Part shown: positions 1 through 6,115 of the stretch, piece by piece | Position numbering within the stretch: the first letter of the stretch is position 1 | Layout: every line of letters begins with the position of its first letter | DNA from: an uncultured Duncaniella sp. | GTDB lineage: Bacteria; Bacteroidota; Bacteroidia; Bacteroidales; Muribaculaceae | Direction of reading: 5' to 3' | Length of the DNA: 17,659 bases | NCBI GenBank assembly: GCA_910587165.1 | Contig: CAJUKP010000035.1 | Span: 1-17,659, forward strand | Notes under the pieces: model-generated | Told to the model about the DNA's origin: nothing | Databases searched by the model: none | Seen by the model: only the letters and a program-made list of their open reading frames with translations | Program-made: the position numbers and the translations under genes

Positions 1-18
1 AAAATACTTGGAATCCAA

Positions 19-489
19 TTATTCGGATATGGGGATGTTGCTTTGGTAGGCTTCTACAACATATAACTCGATGGTTGGATAATCGGCAGACACTCTGTTC
101 AGAACATCTTTCACTTCATCCCATTTCAAGCCTCCCAATCCGGCACCAATCGCAGGGAGAGCGATTTTTGTCACATTTTCCCTCACAGCCAATTCAAGCA
201 TCGTTTTGACCGACCGCTCGATATATTCTATCCGTGCTTTTGTTCTCCATGTAGCCTGTGTGCCAAGGTTATATACGTGTCCGTCTCCATAATTATAATC
301 GAAAACATCTCCGGGATTGTAAATCCCATCTTTGCACATCGTTTTATATTCAGAATACATCTCCGGGTATTTACTACGAAACTGCAAGGCAATTCCTTTG
401 CCCATCGCTCCGGCACAGTTGCATCCGTGGGCATAGCTGCTTACACCACTGATATTGAATATGTCACCTTTCTCAATATATTTTATCAT
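19..489 (-). CDS. Macro-domain protein (ADP-ribose binding/hydrolase-like)
   Basis: A stand-alone 156-residue macro domain. Family members bind ADP-ribose or its derivatives, and some remove ADP-ribose from proteins, nucleic acids or ADP-ribose-1''-phosphate. The first ligand loop is at residues 20-34 (AHGCNCAGAMGKGIA). The second glycine-rich loop is at 112-123 (PAIGAGLGGLKW). Lys84 in WRTKARI lies where TARG1/DarG-type macro domains carry a functional lysine; that placement is inference from motif spacing. The aspartate of the TARG1 GLD motif is Gly here, so activity cannot be assumed. No signal peptide is seen, so it should be cytoplasmic. It starts 8 bases after the KilA-N stop and is almost certainly co-transcribed with it. 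Base composition is AT-richer than the core genes to the right, which suggests transfer. The macro fold is secure; the substrate is unknown. Confidence 0.88.
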   Translation of the reverse strand: MIKYIEKGDIFNISGVSSYAHGCNCAGAMGKGIALQFRSKYPEMYSEYKTMCKDGIYNPGDVFDYNYGDGHVYNLGTQATWRTKARIEYIERSVKTMLELAVRENVTKIALPAIGAGLGGLKWDEVKDVLNRVSADYPTIELYVVEAYQSNIPISE

Positions 490-497
490 CGTGAGGT

Positions 498-1307
498 TTA
501 TTTCAAAAGTTTACGGTCATTATCATCACTCTCCAACACTCTCATCTGATGTATGGCTATTTGGTTAAGTTTGATAAGTCGCTCTGATTGGGGCAGTCCT
601 TGCTCTATGAATACGGCATTGAGACTTTCCATGTTGGATAGGCAGATAAGTTCATTTACCGATGCATAGTCGCGTATATTACCTTTCAAATTGGGGTTAT
701 CCTCACGCCATTGCTTTGCAGTCATCCCGAACATAGCCACATTCAACACATCGGCTTCATTGGCATATATGATGCTTGCCTGTGCTTTTGTGACCTCTGC
801 CGGAATAAGGTTCTGTTTGATGGCATCAGTGTGTATGCGGTAGTTGATTTTTGACAACTCACGCTTCGCCGACCATCCGATCAACCGCTGTTCCTCAGAT
901 TTAAGCCGCTGAAACTCCTTGACTATATATAATTCAAACTCAACGGAAATCCAACTTGCGAATTTGAATGCAATATCCTTATGTGCATAAGTACCTCCGT
1001 AGCGTCCGGATTTGGAAATCAAACCAATGGCATTGGTTGTTTCAATCCATTTCTTAGGAGATAGTGTAAAGGCATTTAAGCCCGCTTCTTTTCTAAACCC
1101 CTCGAATTCGAGGGGTTTGAAATCGGGATTATATAGACTTTCCCAAATGCCAAGAAACTCAATCGTATTACGGTTACGCATCCAGTTACCGATAACAGCA
1201 GTAGGATCATCGCTTTTATGACGTGCCAAATCGGTTATTGACACATAATCTTCTCCATCAACATAGATGATGGTTATATTCGTATTTTGAACTGTGATTT
1301 TTGCCAT
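498..1307 (-). CDS. KilA-N domain-containing protein
   Basis: A 269-residue protein with an N-terminal KilA-N domain (about residues 10-135), a putative DNA-binding module typical of phages and mobile elements. Diagnostic stretches are YVSITDLARHK (21-31), NWMRNRNTIEFLGIWE (41-56), the GRYGGTYAHKDIAFKFASWI segment (101-120) and VKEFQRLKSEE (129-139). The C-terminal half (140-269) is charged and helical-looking, with a segment around 186-255 (DVLNVAMFGMTAKQW to LNQIAIHQM) that I do not recognise as a named domain. There is no signal peptide or membrane segment. It is the first gene of a two-gene unit with the macro-domain gene, 8 bases apart, and is preceded by its own good promoter. A role as regulator, antirepressor or defence component is possible but unproven. 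Confidence 0.88.
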   Translation of the reverse strand: MAKITVQNTNITIIYVDGEDYVSITDLARHKSDDPTAVIGNWMRNRNTIEFLGIWESLYNPDFKPLEFEGFRKEAGLNAFTLSPKKWIETTNAIGLISKSGRYGGTYAHKDIAFKFASWISVEFELYIVKEFQRLKSEEQRLIGWSAKRELSKINYRIHTDAIKQNLIPAEVTKAQASIIYANEADVLNVAMFGMTAKQWREDNPNLKGNIRDYASVNELICLSNMESLNAVFIEQGLPQSERLIKLNQIAIHQMRVLESDDNDRKLLK

Positions 1308-1333
1308 TTGGGGTAAGCGTTTGATTACAACCG

Positions 1334-1363
1334 CAAATATACACCAAAAATTTGATATATCAA
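1334..1363 (-). promoter_or_regulatory. Bacteroidetes-type promoter for the KilA-N/macro unit
   Basis: On the minus strand the -7 element TATATTTG (1334-1341) matches TAnnTTTG exactly. A TTG at 1361-1363 lies 19 bases upstream, as expected for the -33 element. The predicted transcript start leaves a leader of about 20 bases before the ATG at 1307. The promoter sits just beyond the terminator of the upstream unit, so the two units are insulated from each other. Confidence 0.62.
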
Positions 1364-1380
1364 CGCATTAGCCTGCTTTC

Positions 1381-1418
1381 AAAAAAACATCCGCCTGGCA
1401 GCTGAACCAGGCGGATGT
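1381..1418 (-). terminator. Intrinsic terminator of the GNAT-engB-small ORF unit
   Basis: A perfect 12-bp stem (1387-1398 with 1407-1418, arm CATCCGCCTGG) closes an 8-base loop. Read on the minus strand it is followed by a run of seven T (A7 at 1381-1387 on the plus strand). It begins 14 bases after the stop of the 45-residue gene, which supports that small gene being the end of a real transcript. Confidence 0.87.
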
Positions 1419-1432
1419 CTTGTTTGCTATTC

Positions 1433-1570
1433 TTATTCGTCCATATCATTATTGCGGGGATTGTTGTTGAGCTCCCTCACGTCGTCCTTGACCATTTTGG
1501 GGGTGTTCTTGTCATCGGTGGCGATATTTACATCCACGCCACGAAGTTCGGATTCTTTCTTCTTATCCAT
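1433..1570 (-). CDS. Small charged hypothetical protein, 45 aa
   Basis: A 45-codon frame from ATG at 1570 to TAA at 1433. The product is highly hydrophilic: MDKKKESELRGVDVN at the start, a KMVKDDVRELNNN segment at about 25-37, and an acidic end (NNDMDE). It has no signal peptide, membrane segment or cysteine and I do not recognise a family. Support for it being real is positional. It lies 53 bases downstream of engB on the same strand, fills the space between engB and a strong terminator, and ends 14 bases before that hairpin. The 53-base spacer holds no better frame. It is probably co-transcribed with engB and its function is unknown. Confidence 0.6.
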   Translation of the reverse strand: MDKKKESELRGVDVNIATDDKNTPKMVKDDVRELNNNPRNNDMDE

Positions 1571-1623
1571 AGTTTTGATGTTTTTAGGGTTTTATAGAAG
1601 AACGTCCGCCGGCCCCCGATGGT

Positions 1624-2229
1624 TCACTCCTCAACGGGGAGATTGTTGAGCTGGGCGATATAGTCGAGTATCTCTTCACGCCCACGTTTATCCTCGCTTG
1701 ATGTGAGGAACACCGGAGGAAGTTCCTCCCAGCTCTCGAGCAGGCGGTCGAGATATTTGCGCACATTACGGCGCCCGGCATCATTGCCGAGCTTGTCAAG
1801 CTTTGTGAAAACGATCGAGAACGGGATGCCATTCTCTCCAAGCCAATCGAAAAAATCAAGATCAATCTTCATCGGGGCATGGCGGGAGTCGATGAGCACG
1901 AACAGGTTTGTCATCTGCCGGCGGTTGAGTATGTAGCCCCTGATCATCTTCTCCAGTTGCTCGCGCTGCTCCTTGCCGCGGAGGGCGAACCCATAGCCGG
2001 GCAGATCGACGATATACCAATCGTCGTTGATGAGAAAGTGGTTGATGAGCAGTGTCTTGCCGGGGGTAGATGAGGTTTTGGCAAGTTTGGTCTGCCCGGT
2101 GAGCATATTGATGAGTGACGATTTACCCACGTTGCTTCGGCCAATGAAGGCATATTCATGCCTGTTTTCGTCGGGACACTTCTTATGGGTGGAGTTGGAG
2201 ATGGCAAATCGAGCCGAGTTTATGATCAT
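1624..2229 (-). CDS. engB: Ribosome-biogenesis GTP-binding protein EngB/YsxC (YihA)
   Basis: A TrmE-Era-EngA-EngB family GTPase needed for late 50S subunit assembly, cytoplasmic. With the start at ATG 2229 it has 201 residues, the usual size, and begins MIINSARFAISNSTHKKCP as EngB proteins do. G1 is GRSNVGKSS (30-38); the switch-I threonines are in TSSTPGKT (52-59); G3 is DLPG (75-78), followed by YGFA; G4 is TKLD (142-145); G5 is TSS (176-178). A longer reading from TTG at 2262 would overlap the upstream gene by 8 bases and adds a non-conserved leader, so I reject it. It lies 25 bases after the GNAT gene and ahead of the 45-residue gene, probably in one transcript. Confidence 0.95.
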   Translation of the reverse strand: MIINSARFAISNSTHKKCPDENRHEYAFIGRSNVGKSSLINMLTGQTKLAKTSSTPGKTLLINHFLINDDWYIVDLPGYGFALRGKEQREQLEKMIRGYILNRRQMTNLFVLIDSRHAPMKIDLDFFDWLGENGIPFSIVFTKLDKLGNDAGRRNVRKYLDRLLESWEELPPVFLTSSEDKRGREEILDYIAQLNNLPVEE

Positions 2230-2254
2230 ATTAAAAAATCTGTTTTCAGTTAAT

Positions 2255-3331
2255 TCAGTCAAGCATAAGACTGATCATAGGGCGTTGGGACGGGAAGCGG
2301 ATGATTTCACCTATCGCCGGAGACGAAAAGGCTATCTCGCCGAGGACGTCGACAGAGACATCAAAATCGGCGTTGCCGTGATAGTTGTCATCTATTCCAC
2401 ACAATCCGTCGGCAATGATGAAAGTATGCGTATTGAGATCGGTGAGAATCGGGTCTTTGACTTTTACCACACATTTCAAATCCGGATGTGCGGCGGCTAC
2501 AGCTCCGAGCAGGAGTCCGGCATTCACCACCCTGCCCATACCTCTCGGCATCAGTCGGCCACCCATCGAGTCGCCGGGACGGCCATAGAGCAGGAACGGA
2601 GTGTCCGGGTATATGCCGCGAAGAGCGCGGAGTGCGGCTGTACGGGCATCCTCGTTCTCGCCCATGACATCTGTCACAAGGAGCAGGTCTTCTTTGGGTA
2701 CAGCCCAGGCCATGGATACGATTCTTGGCCCGTGGTCTTCATCGTTGGCAGCTATGACCACCGACGAGCCCCCGTCGGCCTCGAGATCGGCTCTGATATT
2801 GTCGAAATCACGTCTCGTGTGGAGAATGTAGCATTTGCGCAGATTCTGGAAACGGTCGAAAGCGTTCCATACATCCTCAGGTGCAGGATTGTCCATCAGC
2901 TCGTATGATCCCTCCACGGGGAATGAATGCAGCGATGTGAAACGCTGCTCCTTGGTGTAGAACAAGGTTGAGAATCCGAACCGACGGTAGTAGAAATACA
3001 AGGCGCTTCGTGCTGGAATGAGGGCGCAGAGCATATCTCCACGTGCCGCCGACGTGTGCAGGGCATCAGCCATGAGATTCGACATATATCCCTTGCCCCT
3101 CTGCTTGCGCAGGGTGGCGGCTCCTGCAATATAACCTATCGGATGAGGGGCCTGCTGGAATTTCATCTCATATCTCTGCAGAAGCAGACTGCTCACAGTC
3201 TGTCCCGACGGATCGGTCAGCGTAAGGGCTTCTTCGTCGCGGTAGACGCGGTCGAAATACATGGTGACATAGTCTCTCGAATCCGGGAAACTCTCACGCC
3301 ATATTTTCATTATATCATCTCTCTTGCTCAT
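2255..3331 (-). CDS. GNAT family N-acetyltransferase, Eis-like two-part architecture
   Basis: A 358-residue acetyltransferase. The N-terminal GNAT domain (about 1-140) has the acetyl-CoA loop RKQRGKGYMSNLM (75-87) and the FYYRRFGF motif (113-120) that follows the substrate region in this fold. The rest resembles the Eis/sterol-carrier-like extension: a second GNAT-like middle part, then a C-terminal beta-rich segment ending with FPSQRPMISLMLD. The length fits Eis-type proteins (about 350-400). The start is placed at ATG 3331 (MSKRDDIMKIWRESF); a frame open to 3412 adds a low-quality leader running into the upstream hairpin, and ATG 3310 is an alternative. The acceptor (amine, peptide or aminoglycoside) cannot be read from sequence. 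It is the first gene of the unit with engB. Confidence 0.82.
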   Translation of the reverse strand: MSKRDDIMKIWRESFPDSRDYVTMYFDRVYRDEEALTLTDPSGQTVSSLLLQRYEMKFQQAPHPIGYIAGAATLRKQRGKGYMSNLMADALHTSAARGDMLCALIPARSALYFYYRRFGFSTLFYTKEQRFTSLHSFPVEGSYELMDNPAPEDVWNAFDRFQNLRKCYILHTRRDFDNIRADLEADGGSSVVIAANDEDHGPRIVSMAWAVPKEDLLLVTDVMGENEDARTAALRALRGIYPDTPFLLYGRPGDSMGGRLMPRGMGRVVNAGLLLGAVAAAHPDLKCVVKVKDPILTDLNTHTFIIADGLCGIDDNYHGNADFDVSVDVLGEIAFSSPAIGEIIRFPSQRPMISLMLD

Positions 3332-3404
3332 AGTATATGGTAAACAATCAAGATGGCGATTAGGTTGGGGTTTGATTGAATGAGTCAGGGCCGGATGATG
3401 AAGT

Positions 3405-3466
3405 AATGACAAAAGTGGCCACCGGTAGATATGATGTCCGGATCTCCGTCAGCCACTTTTGTCATT
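3405..3466 (-). terminator. Long hairpin between DUF4301 and GNAT genes, probable terminator
   Basis: A perfect 15-bp inverted repeat (3405-3419 with 3452-3466, arm ending ACAAAAGTGGC) encloses a 32-base loop that itself contains the pairing segments ACCGG and CCGGA. It lies 56 bases downstream of the DUF4301 stop and 74 bases upstream of the GNAT start. No long T run follows on the minus strand (on the plus strand the arm ends in TCATTTTAT), so it is a weak canonical terminator. It could instead be a processing or stability structure. Confidence 0.45.
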
Positions 3467-3479
3467 TTATTCCGTCACG

Positions 3480-3503
3480 GCCATATCATGGATATGGCTT
3501 TTT
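3480..3503. other. Short dyad with T5 tail in the DUF4301 3' region
   Basis: GCCATATC (3480-3487) and GATATGGC (3491-3498) form a perfect 8-bp dyad with a 3-base centre, followed on the plus strand by TTTTT (3499-3503). The tail would suit a plus-strand terminator, but no plus-strand gene lies upstream. It may be part of the DUF4301 3' end structure or a protein-binding palindrome. Support is weak. Confidence 0.25.
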
Positions 3504-3521
3504 CCGGTTGGTTCCGTCCGG

Positions 3522-5045
3522 TTATCCCTGATGGGCGGGACGGAGCAGGTCGTTGACTGTCTTTACGGGGTTGAATGTGGAGATGGGCACCTCGACAAAC
3601 ACTGTGTTCCAGTCGCTCATAGCTCCGTTCCACAGGCCCGGCAGCTCCATGGCGCGGAGTTCCTTGCCGTGGCTCGACTTGGATGAGATGAAGCCGGTGG
3701 CGGGATCTACGTATGACGGGAGATCAAACTTGTTGCCATGAATATCCTTGATGTAACATACGAGATCTACGGGATTGAAGTGGGTGGCTGTGGCCATCAT
3801 CTTCTTGTATTCCTCGTTTGAGGGATCCACCTGGTTGCTCTCGAGAATCTGGGGAGATGTGGAGCCGTCGGGGTTGAAGGCGATGAACGGGCCGCCGCCG
3901 GGCTCACCCTCGTTGCGCACCATTCCGCAGACACGCAGAGGGCGGTTGAGTTTCTTCTTGAGATATTCAACCACGGAATCATCGTCCATATTTTCAAGGG
4001 CGGCGTCACGCACATTGAGCACATTGTTGAGATATTCGATCATTCTCTTGAGATCATCGGAGGTGTAGACCTTCTCTTCGAGAGCGATGAGGTCTTCCTC
4101 GATCTGATCGTGCACCTCAAGCAGGATTCCACCGAGAATCTCCTTGTATTTCACGGTGTCGCCGCGCTTGGAATCAGGCACCACATTGTCGATATTCTTG
4201 ATGAACACCACTGCCGATTCGATATCGTTGAGATTGCGTATGAGGGCGCCGTGGCCACCGGGACGGAACAGGAGATGGCCGTCCTCGATGAAGGGGGTAT
4301 TGTCGGGATTCACGGCGATAGTGTCTGTCGAGGGTTTCTGCTCGCTCATCGACACATTGAATTTCACGCCGGTGCGGGCCTCTGTGGGAGGTATGACCTC
4401 TTTGAGTTTCTCCTCGAAAAGCTTGCGGTGGTTGGCTGAGACAGTGAAGTGGAGATTGACCACACCGTTTGAGTTGGCAGCGGTCTGTGCGCCTTCCGCA
4501 AGGTGCTCCTCGATGGGAGTGCGCGAGCCTTCGGGATAAGTGTGGAATTTGAGCAGGCCTTTGGGCAGACCTCCGTAGTTCATTCCGTCAGGCAGCACAA
4601 TGGCAGCGATGATGTCGCGGTTGCGGCCTTCGGCTATGAGGGTGTCGAGATCCTTGCCGTAGAGCTTCTCCACGGTTGCACGAAGCTCGGGGAGGAAAGG
4701 AAGTTTGTCGATGCTTGCAATGAGGGCAGCCACAGGCGATCCTTCCTTGAGCTCGTCGGTGCCTCCGTCGACATACTCGAAGAGGGCCTTGAACATACGG
4801 GAGGCTGCTCCTGATGCGGGAACAAACTTGCACACCTCGCCGCCATGGTCGAGATATTCATGCCAACGGTCGAGGGCTGCCTCGGCTTCCTCGTCGGAGA
4901 TACGGAAAATTCCGGCATCGACGCGCGCTGTATCTTGTATTTTCAGGTAGGGAAATCCGGTTACAAATCTGTTGAGCTGGGCTTCAACTTCTGCTTCGCT
5001 TATACCTTTTGAGCGGAGCAATTCGAGGTCTTCCTGTCTTAACAT
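3522..5045 (-). CDS. DUF4301 family protein, nucleotidyltransferase-like motifs
   Basis: A 507-residue cytoplasmic protein of the Bacteroidetes family DUF4301, with no assigned function. The order of conserved motifs resembles UDP-sugar pyrophosphorylases (GT-A fold): PASGAASRM (76-84) for the nucleotide loop GGxGTR; GLPKG (159-163) for PKG; FTVSANH (200-206); SEQKPSTDT (234-242) for the FxQ...P segment; RPGGHGALIRNLND (261-274) for PxGNGG; and IKNIDNV (282-288) for the NxDN metal-site segment. The similarity is my reading of motifs, not a database result. The start is at ATG 5045 (MLRQEDLELL); a frame open to 5129 would run through the promoter. It is transcribed alone from 5092-5120 and diverges from the esterase gene. 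A sugar-1-phosphate nucleotidyltransferase role is inference. Confidence 0.85.
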   Translation of the reverse strand: MLRQEDLELLRSKGISEAEVEAQLNRFVTGFPYLKIQDTARVDAGIFRISDEEAEAALDRWHEYLDHGGEVCKFVPASGAASRMFKALFEYVDGGTDELKEGSPVAALIASIDKLPFLPELRATVEKLYGKDLDTLIAEGRNRDIIAAIVLPDGMNYGGLPKGLLKFHTYPEGSRTPIEEHLAEGAQTAANSNGVVNLHFTVSANHRKLFEEKLKEVIPPTEARTGVKFNVSMSEQKPSTDTIAVNPDNTPFIEDGHLLFRPGGHGALIRNLNDIESAVVFIKNIDNVVPDSKRGDTVKYKEILGGILLEVHDQIEEDLIALEEKVYTSDDLKRMIEYLNNVLNVRDAALENMDDDSVVEYLKKKLNRPLRVCGMVRNEGEPGGGPFIAFNPDGSTSPQILESNQVDPSNEEYKKMMATATHFNPVDLVCYIKDIHGNKFDLPSYVDPATGFISSKSSHGKELRAMELPGLWNGAMSDWNTVFVEVPISTFNPVKTVNDLLRPAHQG

Positions 5046-5091
5046 GGTCGTATAGATAGTGGTTTCTTGATGATTTTTGTAAATTGTACCC

Positions 5092-5120
5092 CAAATATAC
5101 GCATTATTTCCCAAAAACAA
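5092..5120 (-). promoter_or_regulatory. Promoter of the DUF4301 gene
   Basis: On the minus strand TATATTTG (5092-5099) is an exact TAnnTTTG -7 element, identical to the one upstream of the KilA-N gene. A TTG (5118-5120) lies 18 bases further upstream as the -33 element. The leader to ATG 5045 would be about 40 bases. It supports the 5045 start over the open upstream extension. Confidence 0.62.
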
Positions 5121-5141
5121 CCACTTCATCTCCTTTTTTTG

Positions 5142-5149
5142 TATTTTTG
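5142..5149 (+). promoter_or_regulatory. Putative -7 element of the secreted hydrolase gene
   Basis: TATTTTTG matches TAnnTTTG exactly and is followed by GCATCTC, a common context for Bacteroidetes transcription starts. The start point would fall near 5156, leaving a short leader of about 17 bases to ATG 5173. No clear TTG is present at the -33 distance, only CT-rich sequence and a T7 run. It lies back-to-back with the DUF4301 promoter, so the 127-base gap is a divergent promoter region. Confidence 0.5.
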
Positions 5150-5172
5150 CATCTCAAGCAACAATGGATATT

Positions 5173-6111
5173 ATGAAAAGAACGATATTATCTTTGGCCC
5201 TGTCCGGCCTTGCCTGTGCTGCCGTGGCGGTGACACCTGTTACATTTGATTATGCCGTGGTCGATGGTGACACGCTTAGAATGGATGTGTATATGCCTGC
5301 CTCCGATGCTGTGAGACCACGGCCGGCTGTGATTTTCGCTTTCGGTGGAGGGTTCACAGGCGGTTCGCGTGACAACGGTGAGTATCGTGAATATTTCGAT
5401 TTCCTTGCCGACAATGGGGTAGTGGTCATTTCCACCGACTATCGCACGACACTCGTGAGCAAGGCGCAGCCCGGACAGCTGGGTTCAGCCGAAGGCTTCA
5501 CGAAGGCGATGGTGACAGCTGTGGGAGATGCTGTCACCGATTTCTACACTGCCACAGGATATGTGCTCGGTCATGCGGACGGATGGAATGTCGACCCGGA
5601 CTGCATCATAGCTTCCGGGTCGAGCGCGGGTGCGATAACCGCATTGCAGGCTGAATACGGTCTCGTGAACGGCGACGTGCCGGCAGGTTTTTTCCCTGAA
5701 GGGTTCAATTATGCGGCTGCTGTGACATTTGCCGGTGCGATATGCTGTGGAGAGTCTCCGGTGTGGGCTGAGACACCATGTCCGATGATGCTGTTTCATG
5801 GAGATGCTGACCGGAACGTCCCGTTCGCCACGCTGTCGGCCGGACCTCTCAGTCTGTGTGGATCGAAGACGATAGCACTGTCACTCGAACAGAAGAAAGT
5901 GCCATGTGAATTCTATACATTTGCCGGGGCGGACCATTCGGTCGCAATCTCGCCGATGCACGGGAATCTCTATGCCATACTCGGTTTCATACGTCGTGTG
6001 AGCGAAGGGAAACAGAAGGCATCGCTCAATGCTGTCGAATTCGTGGCAGGCGAGCCGACTGACTATCAGACAACATTCTCAATAGCCGACTATATGAAGG
6101 CGAATATGTGA
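5173..6111 (+). CDS. Secreted alpha/beta-hydrolase, carboxylesterase/acetyl-esterase-like
   Basis: A 312-residue alpha/beta-hydrolase exported by an N-terminal signal peptide (MKRTILSLALSGLACAAVA, cleavage near 19-22). FAFGGGF (55-61) stands in the oxyanion-loop position where many lipases have HGGG. The nucleophile elbow is GSSAG (149-153, Ser151). The acid is likely Asp213 in HGDADRNVP, and the histidine is His255 in GADHSV. This gives a complete Ser-Asp-His triad, typical of small-ester or acetyl-xylan-type esterases of the BD-FAE class. ATG 5164 is an alternative start adding three residues; 5173 fits the short leader better. It is the only plus-strand gene here, and its stop is 4 bases from the stop of the MBOAT gene. 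The substrate is not determinable. Confidence 0.85.
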   Translation: MKRTILSLALSGLACAAVAVTPVTFDYAVVDGDTLRMDVYMPASDAVRPRPAVIFAFGGGFTGGSRDNGEYREYFDFLADNGVVVISTDYRTTLVSKAQPGQLGSAEGFTKAMVTAVGDAVTDFYTATGYVLGHADGWNVDPDCIIASGSSAGAITALQAEYGLVNGDVPAGFFPEGFNYAAAVTFAGAICCGESPVWAETPCPMMLFHGDADRNVPFATLSAGPLSLCGSKTIALSLEQKKVPCEFYTFAGADHSVAISPMHGNLYAILGFIRRVSEGKQKASLNAVEFVAGEPTDYQTTFSIADYMKANM

Positions 6112-6115
6112 GGAA

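Noticed and set aside
19..1307. Complete prophage
   Set aside because: Only a KilA-N and a macro-domain gene are present; no integrase, structural or lysis genes are visible before the window edge.
2230..2262. TTG-initiated extension of engB
   Set aside because: It adds 11 residues absent from typical EngB starts and overlaps the previous gene; ATG 2229 gives the canonical beginning.
2027..2908. A 293-codon plus-strand open frame antisense to engB and the GNAT gene
   Set aside because: It covers conserved coding sequence of two recognised minus-strand genes, has no domain signature, and reflects GC-rich codon bias on the opposite strand.
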